DNA of 64,000 bases, taken from the NCBI RefSeq assembly GCF_008831285.2, contig NC_045149.1:7094417-7158416 (forward strand), written 5' to 3'. A program made the translations under genes and the position numbers. The stretch is from Nymphaea colorata (lineage: Eukaryota > Streptophyta > Magnoliopsida > Nymphaeales > Nymphaeaceae). Positions 11,611-22,500 of this stretch are shown here, in pieces. The stretch's first letter is position 1. Each line of letters begins with the position of its first letter. The notes under the pieces are model-generated. The model made no database searches, had not been told where the DNA came from, and saw only the letters and a program-made list of their open reading frames with translations.

Positions 11611-13060
11611 CAAGTCGTTAAGGAATAATAATTCTTCTTGCACTTAATAAAAGAAAAAATTTGCCTTCAAATTTGGCTATGTCCTCATTGAGTTATATTA
11701 TGAAAGGCTGGAAACATCAAAAAGACCAAACTTGATATGGATGGTATTATCCTTGCATTATTTTCTTTCAAATTTTAATAAGTTTATGTTCGCGAAGCTT
11801 AATGGATTTCATTTGGAAATTCAGGTCAAGAACAAAGAACATAACTAACCTGGGTTAGCCCAAGCCCTAGGTTCAGAATCTTATAAATTCGAGTAATGTT
11901 TACTGTCCAACTCCAAAGTTTACCAACAAAACATTTAGGCTGTGTTTGATTGCAAGGAAGAATTTAACATGGTAAATTTTTTTGAAAAAAAAAACAAGAT
12001 GAAATTTAACCCTATTCCGATTTGAGGCCATGTTTAATTGCAGGGTAAAATTAACTCTGTTTGATGCACATTGTAGTTTTTTGTTGGAAAAATTTAATTA
12101 TGTTTAGTGCACATGGTAAAAAATAGGAGAGACTTTTTTCCTGACCGTTAGAACTTGTTGTTTTATTGGTTCTCATCAAATCAAAAGAGGGTACAAAATG
12201 TTGAAGGGATGTAAACAAATACCATTAACACAATTCTAAAAACTCAAAACCCCACAACATTCATGCATCCAAGCAAGCGACATATCAGACCTTACAAAAA
12301 CTAGACCAAACAATAAACAACCCATTCATGGTCATCATGTTCTGATCATTCAGAAACACAATGATATTACAACAAACAGAAATTAACACGCATCCACGAT
12401 GGCGATTATCAAGGTAGGGAACAATCTTGCATAACAGGGATTATCAGCATTCAAAAAGAGCAAATCAAAAAGAAGAAGAAAAGAGAGGCATCCATGATGG
12501 CATAATTAACACGCATCCACGATGGTGAAAGCAAAACAGGTGAAGCAAAAAAAGAAGCAGCAATTTCCTACATTTCTAAGCTCATTTAGTGCCAATCTGT
12601 AAGGCATCCTGTAACAACTTATACCATCCATTCTGGTATTCTATATTCCATAATGTTCATATTATATGTTACATCAGTTTGACCATAAAGAGCACTTAAC
12701 ATTGTCCATGATTGAGTAAAAAAGCTACATCAGTTTATTTCCTTCAAACTGATGTGGTAATTAACCACTTCACAATCTAAGAAAGATCTAAAAAGCAGTG
12801 ATCAAGTTAACCAGACCATTGAAAAAGCACCTGAAGTTATGATAACTTTTTCAAAGATGCACCTCAAATTTTCAAAAGAAAACTAGCTAGCATAGCTGGC
12901 AACAAGAGTTCCATCAAGTTATATCAACCTCACTTATAAGAGATTATGCAGATACATTAAATGATCTCAACTGATCATTTACTGAGTCACTAACTAATTT
13001 ACTAATACGCGTTATTCTTAATCTTCGCATGCTGAATAATGCTCTTCCTTGTCTTGAAAA
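11611..13060. other. AT-rich intergenic DNA
   Basis: No gene is recognised. A short phrase, ACGCATCCACGATGG, is repeated near 12390 and 12513. The stretch from 12212 onward may belong to the inverted-repeat-flanked unit described at 12212-13769. Confidence 0.45.
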
Positions 13061-13769
13061 TGTCGCGAGAGAAGCGGTTTTGAAATGCAAGCCTCACATA
13101 AGTATTACAGCATATCACGCTAATGTCAAGCATCCAGAGTTCAATGTGGATTTCTTCAAGCAGTTTATGTAGTTTTGAATGGTCTAGACAACTTAGATGC
13201 TTGTCGACATGTTAACTGACTCTGTTTGGCTGCTGATGTCCCTTTGGTTGAAAGTGGAACGACGGGGTTTCTAGGACAGGTGATGGACTGTTTATCTAGT
13301 CTCTTGGTTTGAAGTTCCTACATCTGTAACTGAGATTATGGTTTTCATTGACACATGTTTTTTAATCTTCATTCTTCTCTGGGACTTGTGTTGATCTGTT
13401 CCCTCAGTTGCACATGCTGGCGCTCAACAAAAACTCTTGATACATTTCAAATGAAAACATGATTAGAAATTAATCTATACCCAAGGGCAAGCATCCATGT
13501 GTAGTAATACCCACAATGTTTTAGGCACTTCCAGCTAGCAGAGAGGTCAACATAACTACATACGGAGGGCCCTGTGTTTCATCGTAGGTTGAGGGTGTCG
13601 GTATTGGTCTAAAAACTGAGGAGCTGAGTTACTCAGTATGTGGCTAAAACCTCAAATTTGAGGTCCCATGGGAGGGAGGTCTTACATTGGATCTGAAGGC
13701 CCCCTTAGGCCTCATATCATCATCTTCTCAGCTCTGACGTAAACAAATACCCCCATCGGTATTTGTTTA
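12212..13769. mobile_element. Possible TIR-flanked unit carrying an SAE2 gene fragment
   Basis: TAAACAAATACC occurs at 12212-12223 and 13740-13751, and its exact reverse complement lies at 13758-13769. Thus 12212 and 13769 could be the two ends of one 1.56-kb element containing the SAE2 fragment. The same motif also forms a 12-bp perfect hairpin at 13740-13769 (6-base loop). No clear target-site duplication is seen, so the element boundary is inference from a 12-bp match. Confidence 0.25.
13062..13279 (+). pseudogene. SAE2: Fragment of SUMO-activating enzyme subunit 2 (SAE2/UBA2) gene
   Basis: The translation gives [20 protein letters not shown] then [15 protein letters not shown], then after a frame change [28 protein letters not shown]. 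This is the segment of the E1 adenylation domain just before the family's VTVHVKGKTECYECQ stretch. SAE2 is the catalytic half of the SUMO E1 enzyme. The copy is broken. One base is missing in the codon after KQF, shifting the frame, and an in-frame TGA follows the HVN residues where the family has arginine. Homology stops on both sides: upstream sequence is unrelated, and after CAG at 13279 it runs into non-coding DNA beginning GTGATG, as at an exon-intron edge. The retained splice edge suggests a captured genomic piece rather than a processed mRNA copy. No other SAE2 exon is seen nearby. Confidence 0.85.
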
Positions 13770-14517
13770 GGCAGGAAAAAAAAAGGAGACAACAAAAAGA
13801 ATTGAAGCATATCACCATTCACAGTAGAACAAGTTGTTGTATACATGCAGGGAAGTCGATTGGGACATCTTTCCTCCTAGGACCTCAAGAACCGTAGGGG
13901 AGAAGGAGCAAACGACTTCAGATGGAGAGCAAAGAGACCGCAAGGCTGCAGAGGGAGAGAGGAGAAAGGGATGAGAGCACCTATAACAGAAACAGAAGGG
14001 GGGGGGGGGGGGGGGGGAAGGCAACCTTACCAACAAAGAGGGGATCTTCCGCTTCGACAAAGACGAAGACGCAGGGGATGAGGAGCTTTGATTGTCAGCT
14101 ATATGAGGCAGCGACAGATGCCTTTGACTTAGAGCAAGAGGCAGCGACGGAGAGCAGGAGACGTCGATGCCTTCAGGCAGCTTCGGCAAAGAGGAAGATG
14201 CAGTGATGAAGAGCAAAAGGCAGTGAAAGAGAAGCAGCGCAAAGGAGGAAGAGGAATACAGAGGCCTTTGATGGAGAGCAGGAGAACAAGAGGCAGCAAC
14301 GGAGAAGAAGGGAGCTTCGGAGAAGAAGGGACCTGGAGAAGGGGGCTTCAGGCGAAAGGGGAAACCAGAGAGAAAAGGCTGCGGAAAAAAGTTGGAGGTC
14401 CGTACCCCCGTCGTACGAAGAATTCGCGTGAATTTTTCATGCATTTGATGCATGCATGGTACGGCGGTTGAAGTTTCAATCGATAGTACACTTTTCAAGC
14501 GCTGAGTGACTGTTCAA
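13280..14517. other. Non-coding DNA with a low-complexity purine-rich block and a G tract
   Basis: From about 13920 to 14400 the plus strand is rich in GAGAGCAGGAG, GGCAGCGACGGAGAG and GAAGAAGGGAGCTTCGG-like units that recur imperfectly. This opens long but uninformative frames on both strands (Ser/Pro/Leu-rich on the minus strand). A run of 20 G lies at 13998-14017. I do not believe a protein is encoded. Confidence 0.5.
13998..14017. repeat. Homopolymer run of 20 G
   Basis: Uninterrupted G tract, rare in plant DNA. It could adopt a quadruplex, and its length in the assembly is error-prone. Confidence 0.85.
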
Positions 14518-14885
14518 TGAATCTAAGCTGAGCATCGGGCCAGCCCGACCTGATAAGAAGTTGGGCTCGGGTCGACCCGACACCCGAAGCCCAGCCCTGG
14601 GTCTGTCCCGACTCCCGAAACCCAAGCCGGAGCCTGATTAAATTATCAAATGTATATTTTTAATACAAAATAATATATAAGTATTAAAAATCTTAATAAA
14701 ATATTATAATTATATATATAAAATAATAAAATTATTAAAAAACAGTTATCAGACCCACCCTTGCCAGCCCCATAACATTTTGGGTGGACACCGTGCCTTT
14801 TTTTTGGGCATGAGTCGGGTCGAGTACCGAGTACCTGTCGGGGGCGCAACCGGGTGCCTAACCTTAAATGAATTTGCTCAAAGTT
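14518..14885. mobile_element. hAT-like non-autonomous element, GGCCCGGG type, copy B
   Basis: GC-rich flanks with CGGGCC, GGGCTCGGGTCG and GGGTCGAGTACCGAGTACC enclose an AT-only core of about 120 bases. The core and the phrase CACCGTGCCTTTTTTTTGGG match copy A closely, showing a shared family. Ends are approximate. Confidence 0.55.
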
Positions 14886-15397
14886 TGAGGCGGGTATATA
14901 GAACATTAGTTCTACTGATTTATAAACCTGCTCCAATTTGGGTAGATTTACGAAACACTCGTAGAATGTTCCATCTGTCAAACAACCTCGAAACTCCAAA
15001 AGCCAGGTCGATAAAAACTTTGGTTACACTACTTTATTTTCTAACTGCAAAAAAAATAAAAATAAAGATCCAATTAAGAAAGGTCATTTGGTCAAACTAG
15101 TGTTGGGATTCGGGTTCAATTTTAAAATAAGCATGTGATTGGATAATAAACATCAATACCATAAGTTAAATTTTCCCATATAATCTTCATACATTTTGAA
15201 AATCGGTTCTTAACATATCATAAATATGGCTTTGGATTTAGATACAACTTTAACATCAATTTTGGATTGGATCCTGTTGTAAATTTAAAAGTTGGATATG
15301 GACATATGATATAGTTTTTTCGTTTCAAATTCAAATCTTAATACACCAACATCTAATGAATCAGATAGGGTAAAAAACCCATTTGGTTCCAATCCCA

Positions 15398-15455
<58 letters not shown>

Positions 15456-17149
15456 ACAGTTGGTAAAAACCATACTACTTGGGTAATAGACAAAAATAAA
15501 ACCTATTGAAATGAATTATTAAGATTTTTTTTTTAAAATCTAACCTTGTAGACATAATCTTAAGAGTGATTTTATGAGAAATATATCTTAAATTAGTTGT
15601 TTTCTTACTTAAATCATGTTGTTCTAATAGTAAAAAAATGAACGACCCTTATAACATCAAAATTTTGGTAGTATAAATTTTGGTAGTATAAAGATCAAAT
15701 TTTTACAAAAATGACACAAACTGGAGCAAAATTTATATTAAATTCGTGTTTATAAACACATTAGAAGGTTCATATTTTGTTTTAAACACTTTTTAACATG
15801 AATTTAAGAGGTCTTAGTTTTTATCACTTACACAGTCTCTTACCTACCAATCACTTTATATATATGTGTATGCTCAAAATTTTCAAAATTTTTTCTTTGT
15901 CAACCTCTCAACTGCTCAAACAACTTGAGCCGATACCCCATCAGAACATATAATCAGATTGAAAACAATAATTTCAAGTGGACAATTTGAATTTTTCAGT
16001 TTTCTCTTTTACTTAACTCGTATAGGATATAACAGTTCACGTAGAAATAAACTCTCATTCAATAATTCATAGAAATAAGAAGGCAACTTTTTGACGGCCG
16101 GCAAAAAGCAGCAAGATCCCCGGAGCTTCAAAAATGGCTTTTCATGGAAAAGTTGTAACAGCGCACACAGTTTTCATCTTCTCCAACAAACACTTTTCAA
16201 GTTTCGAAAAGGACTCGTCATTCTTTCATCCAAGCCGTCCCACATTTACATTAAGAAGAGAGAGAGAGAGAGAGGAATAGAATGTCTTAGTTCATATCAA
16301 TGTTATAAAAATCCGTTTGTGAATTGAATTGACGGAGCTCAATAAAAAATTTTAAAAACGTTTTGAAAAATAAATAAAAAATGCACAGAAATATCTAATG
16401 ATAAAAAATTTAATATATTTTATAAAATACTTTAGGTAAGTAGAAATAGATGGAGGAAAGCTAAAACTTCTACCCAACTCTCTTTTGATATATGGCTTTG
16501 TTTCAGTGTCTCGATGCGCCATCTTAATCGTGTTTCAACTTGCATATTAGTGGTTTTTAACATAGAGAGTTGACGTTTCAAGAATTCAAAACAAAAACTG
16601 GTCGCCTGCCTCGACTATAAATGTTACTTTTTTGGTATGCAAATAATGACATGTGTCATACTGAGCTGACAAACAAATTCACATGATCACTTGCAAAAGT
16701 TAGATGGCCTCACAAGGGCACAACTCCCCTTGGTTTTGAGAAAAAAGAATTATATGTTATAATTTAGGAAATTTTTTTTTTTGGCTTCTTTGAAAATTGT
16801 GAAAAACATATTTCAACTTACCAAAGATTTCGAACCTACTAGGACCACCCAGTGTCATGACACAATAAGTAGTGGAAAGAAAAAGAAAACTTAGCAATCT
16901 TGAATCTCACGAAGAGATCAGCTGCATGTTTGTTATTTTCAATTCTTTAAGGGTGTTTCCGAAAATTTCTCGAATTAAAATAAAAAGGAAGAAAGCACGA
17001 CGGGGAGGAGACGCCGCGGCAATTCGAAATCATTCAAAAAACTGACGCAATGTGACGGAAGTATCCCTAATCACTATAACCGCCGCAGTCTTAATTCCAC
17101 TAACTTAAGCGAGATCATCTGATCATGCGGGCTCCGGCTATGGGTATAA
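14886..17149. other. AT-rich intergenic DNA with microsatellites
   Basis: No gene is recognised. It contains a 53-base TA tract (15401-15453) and a short GA tract near 16257-16275. Confidence 0.55.
15401..15453. repeat. (TA)n microsatellite
   Basis: Uninterrupted 53-base alternating AT tract. Confidence 0.95.
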
Positions 17150-19500
17150 TGGGTATTTCACCTCCAAGCGTGCGACCCGTTGGAGAGAAAGGATCAAAAG
17201 TGACGTAACCGAGGCTTTGCCTTGATCCTTTCACTGTGATTTGTTTAAAAGAAAATTTTAGAAAGAAACGTGCTTAAATTTGAATTTCAATTGACTGTCA
17301 GCGTGTTCCTCAAATTGTCCTTTTCTTTTTCACAATAATAAATGATTTTAGATACTTCACTGTTCTTCCCTTTTAAATCTCTGGAGATGGCGGAGAGTTT
17401 CACAGTCCTTAGTTTTCTGCTCATTCTCTCTCCCTCCCGCAGTCTTCTGTCTCTGTCAAATTCAATTTTGGAGTCTTGATTGAAAACCAGAATATTAAAA
17501 GCAAAAAAAAGGGATGATAAGGGAAGAGAGAGAGAGAGAGTATGGTTTGAAGTGGGGCGATGGAGAGTTCTCGATTTGGATTTTTTTTGAATAGGAGCAT
17601 AGGGAGGGAAAAGGAGATAGGAGAGAGGGGCTGTCTCTTTACTTGGGTCGCCTCACTTCACTTTCAGTCTCTCTGTGGTGAACGCCAGAAGGGCTTTCTC
17701 TTCCCTCACTTCCTCCCTCTCTCTCTCTCTCCCTCTCCACGACACACAGTAGGTGGATAAGAGGGGGGAGGGAGTAAGGCCGTAACGGCGCACTCGTTCT
17801 GTTACTTCTTTCTCCACCTCTTTCGCTTCCCATTTACGTTTGGTTTCTTGAACTGAGGGTGAGGACTGAGAAGGGAGAGGAACGGGTTGTGGAGGGGCGT
17901 CATGCCGTGATGCAAATGTCCTCCTCCTTCTAGGCGATTTACCTCCACTCCGAGAGCAGCGGCAAGACTCTCTCCCTCTTTCTTTGACCTTTTCCCCCTT
18001 CCCTTTGTACTTCCTGAAAATTCTCAAGGTTTCCTCTTTGGGTGGGGGGAGGGTGTATATATCTTTCTTGCTTTTGGTTGTGCGCATGTCAGCGCTAGTA
18101 CGTGGGTACATTGGTGTGTACGTGTGTGTGCGCTTTCCAAATTCATCTGCATTTTCTTTTTCTTTGATTGATTTTCCTTCTTGGAGGAAATCTTTGCTTG
18201 AATGGTTGACTGTTGCGTTGCGGTGTTTTGGGTTTCTTTCTCTTCTTTGTGTTGGGTGTCATTGAGATGCATTTCTGAGTGTGCTATTCTCGATGGGTCA
18301 TTCGTGGTGGTGGTGCTTCTGCTCCATCTTCCTTGTCATCTCGGAGTTTAGAGTGTCAACTTGTCTCGGTTGAGTTTTAGGGTGGAAGAGTCGGACGCTG
18401 AACTCTGACAGGATAATTTTTTCGTGAAACTTCGGCTCCTTCTTGGTTCAAAGACGTGTGTTCGGCGTATGTCATTGTCAGGATGGTTATCAACATGGAT
18501 GGTCGATGGTGTCTGGTGCGTTTTGGTTTTCCTGCACAAGACTCGATCCTTTCAACTGATATTTGAATGTGGTGAGCTGGGTTCTGCCTCGATCTGGGTG
18601 ATCAGAATCTGCTTTCCAGATCCTGACATGATTGGATATTTCATCCTAAATGTGGCGTTGTGAATCTGTTCATTGCAGTTAGGATTTGAGACCCCAATAA
18701 TCGATCGAGTGGATCTGTAGTTTGATCCACTATTGGCAATTTAGAGTACAATGTAAATATAAAGGAATGAGGCCCATTCAAATTTTGTTTACAGTTTTTC
18801 CTTGAAACTGAAGACTGCACATATCAATGGTTCTCTAAACTAATTCTACTTCATTGCATCTGATTACTTGAGAAAAATGTGTACAAAAAAGTTTAACAGA
18901 TCATCATGTGATGATAAAGAGTGTGGAGTTTACCAAGTTCTACATCAGTGTATTGGGACCATGGCTGGGAATACATCCACAGCTCTTCTGGACGCATTTT
19001 CTCGTGGGACCGTAACTTATTCTGATTTAATAGGAGAAGAGTTGTTTCGGTAGTGAACTGATCAAAGATGCATATGGCCTTCACGCTGCCAAAAAGTTGA
19101 CCTATATATTGTAGACAGTGTAGATAGTTTTAGTAGTGTATGTGATATAGATAGGGTTTCTGTGATGGAAAAATCTGTCTGTATTATGCTATCAATACAG
19201 AAATTAGAGTTATTCACCTCTCTCTTGATAGGAAGCTGTCAGCAAAGCTTTTGAAAAGTAATTTACTTGAGATGATGGAGAAAATTAAAAACAATGGTTG
19301 TAAATCGGATACCATCATGAGATATCACCATGTTCTTTTTCCACAGCACTTGCATGCGAATCATGGCACAATTTATCTTACACATCCCTCTTTTTGGCGC
19401 CTAATTGCTCAAAAATCTTCTACGTACAGGTCTGTTTGAGGTGAAATTTGAAAACATTCAACATCTCCTTGATTTTCTCTATTGAGGATCCTCAGAGGCA
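17150..19500 (+). promoter_or_regulatory. Probable promoter and leader region of the A-type cyclin gene
   Basis: This region is far richer in C/T runs and GC than the DNA to its left, as is usual around plant transcription starts (CT-rich tracts at about 17410-17460, 17690-17750, 17960-18010). TCCAACGG, a partial MSA core, lies on the minus strand at 17177-17184, and further AACGG cores lie at 17784 and 17881. A leader intron is suggested by a donor-like CTCAAG|GTTTCC near 18028 and an acceptor-like GATCCTCAG ending five bases before the start codon at 19501. No coding frame within it resembles a known protein. Confidence 0.35.
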
Positions 19501-22500
19501 ATGGACAAGGAAAACGTATGTCATGGAGCTCCAAACCTCACAGGTCGAATCACTCGTGCAAGAGCAGCAGCCTTTCGCGCTTCTAGTATTGCCTTAGGAA
19601 CATCTTCAATGAAGCAAGAGAAGAAACACATAACCCGCAGATACCCTAAGCGAGTTGCGTTGGATGACAATCAACCTGCCGTAGGCATATCCAACTTTCA
19701 GAGCAAGCGGCAGGCGGTGCTAAGGGATGTTTCTTACCCTAAGCGAGTTGCGTTGGATGACAATCAACCTGCCGTAGGCATATCCAACTTTCAGAGCAAG
19801 CGGCAGGCGGTGCTAAGGGATGTTTCTAATATTATATGTGAAAGTTCATATGTTAACTGCATTAAAGCAGCCAAATTGAAGGTGAAGACCTGCCTTGCAG
19901 AGCCTTTTTCCCTCTGATTTAGCCACGTACTTGAGTACCCTTTGTCTGAATTTTTAAGAAGAAAAACCAAACAACCAGCAGAACTGAAAAACAATTAATT
20001 CTTTATGTTCTGTTATTCCCATGTTTTCTTCTCTCTTTTCTAATCTCAATTGTTATACCTCTGTATTAGTTCTTTTCTTGTTTTGGTTCTTTTTGGGGAA
20101 AACTAAATTTTGATCAAAATAAGCTTCAGACTAAAAGCTGCAAGAATGTTAAGTTGAAAACTGGCGTGAAGGACGCCACCTTTGGCCCCTCTGATGATGG
20201 ATCAACTGCAACAAATCAGGAGAATTCAGAAGTCATGACACAAAGAAGTATACTTGCTGATGCTCTGATTGACATTGAGCATGCGAAAGCAAATGAGGAG
20301 GTCCTAGAACTTTCTACAGAAAACATGGTCTTCACTGACAAAGGTCGGTTCCGCTCGTCTATTCTTTTCATGATATGTAAGAAAGAGTGGATATTTTCTA
20401 TTAAAAGCAGCATTTATTATCCATTCCCACTTCATGAGAAAATGCATTGACAATGTTAGCAGCTTCATGGTCTTCAATGTCTAAGGTGGTCATGCACATA
20501 CCTATATCTGTTTGAATTGCGATATACAATAACTGATGTTCTGTATTTCATTTCTCAAGAAACTTAATCAGGCAATCCAGGTTCATGAAGAGGCAACATG
20601 CTTCCTCTTTGCATATCCCTATTCTGTTCTTTCTTTCTTTAGTTTTGATCATCCATCTTTCCTTGTCCTAAATGAACTGTCTCATTGAAGGCAAAAATTT
20701 TGGTATCGGCAAAACTTGTGTCAAAATTTCGCCCCTTCTGATTTTGCCTAAAACTGTTAAGCATTGGAAAAGTTCTTGCCATGATAAAACTTTTATGACA
20801 ATATCTATTTTTGGTCAATGAAAATCAAATTGATGAGTTCCCTTCATGAAAAGTGAACAAGAAGGCTTTGATCTGACGTGACATGACCTTCAAGATCAGA
20901 TTGAAAGGAGTGCTTTCTGAAAATCTGATGAGTTAATGCCAACTATCAGATTGAATGAATCGCTGAAATTGTACGACCTTGTTCCAGGCATACAACCTGG
21001 AGACGTTTTTGTGTCTATCTGCTGGCCGTTAGAGAATCCATTGCTATTGTTAGCCAACATCTTCTACCACTTCGATAATGCCACACCGATAACTAGAATG
21101 AAAAAAAGGAATTTTTGGTCCCTCTGATTTTGCCTAAAACTATTAAGCATTGTCAAAATTCTTGTCATGATAATACTTTTATGACAATATCTATTTTTTG
21201 CTTTAAAAATGAGGCAAAACCTTTTGCCTTCAAAAAGTGGGAGAAGCTTTTGCTTAATTTTTTACCTGCAATTAGTGTTACATTAGCCAAATTTTGCATG
21301 TACAGTTTGGTAAAAAAAATTTCCTCTTTTTGAAGAGAAAAGCTTTGCCTCGTTTTTTTAAGGAAAAACCAATTATTATTGTAAAGCTTATGCCTTGGCA
21401 AAGCTTTTACATATTTTTAAGATTTAGGCAAGGGCGCACAAGTTTTTGGAAAAAGTTTTGCCAAGACTAAAACTTTTTCCCTCAATAAAACGGCCTCCTG
21501 ATTTGTTTTTGGTAGTCGATGCTAGTTTTTTGGATTATTGTGTTGTATTAGAATTAGATGGATTAGTGGATAATATTTTCTGTAATCATGATAATGAATG
21601 TTTCAGTGTTTTAATCAGGTGACACAGTCAATGATGTAGACATGGAACTCCAAAAATCAACTGCCATGCACGTTATAGATATTGATGTTGACCATAAGGA
21701 TCCTCAGATGTGTAGCCTTTATGCCTCAGAGATCTATGCTTATTTACGGGAGGCTGAGGTCAGTGTCGTGGCAAGACCTATATCTAATTGAATCCCTGAT
21801 CCTGTAATGTGCCTTTCAGAAAGTAATCTTTGCCTGGAGGATAGCCAGACCTTTTATCTTTTTCTGCATACTAAATAATAGAAGCATTTTAGTCCTGCAA
21901 GGATATATGCATATGTTAAAACATCATAATGGCATGCTGTATCATTTCAGTTATGCTATAAAGCACACGCTTCTTTATTATGTGGAATAAGTCAAGTATC
22001 TAATAAAAGGACTACTGAGACAGAGCAGCAGATTCTTTCCTAAATGAGATTTTCGTTTACAGGCTGAATGGGTGGCTGTTGCAGTATTCAAGCTGAACAT
22101 CCTCAGTTAAGGATATTGTAATTCTGCCAATCCTGCTGCCAAATCCTGTCAACAATGAGATCTTTGATGACTGAAGTAAACTGCAAGAATGTTAATGATG
22201 ATTTGTTTTTGTGTTTGAAATGAAGGATCCAAGGTATACTTTTCTAATTTTTGCTGCTTGACATGCAGCAAGATGAATAATCTATCATGTATCAATTTTC
22301 ATAGAATTTAAAAAACTAAAAGACTTCTAGATGGCTGAAAAGGAGAAAGAATGGAAAAGATGGGCTTCTAACGTTAAAAAGCTGTTGAAGGAAAAATTCA
22401 ATCTCTGCTTTGCATGTATTGGATCTTCCAAATAGGTTTTGTGAGGCTAATGCCGTAAATCCCACAAATGACATAAAAGGACGACCAGTGCTAAAATAGC

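Noticed and set aside
13812-14498. Minus-strand frame of 228 codons and plus-strand frames over the same DNA
   Set aside because: Created by a purine-rich, imperfectly repeated block and a 20-G run; composition is Ser/Pro/Leu-biased, no family is recognised and frames are open on both strands.
17639-18272. Arg/Glu-rich minus-strand frames upstream of the cyclin
   Set aside because: They are the complement of CT-rich leader DNA of the cyclin gene; low complexity.
20936-21127. 63-codon frame within cyclin intron 2
   Set aside because: No homology to cyclins, and skipping it keeps the cyclin frame and conserved sequence.
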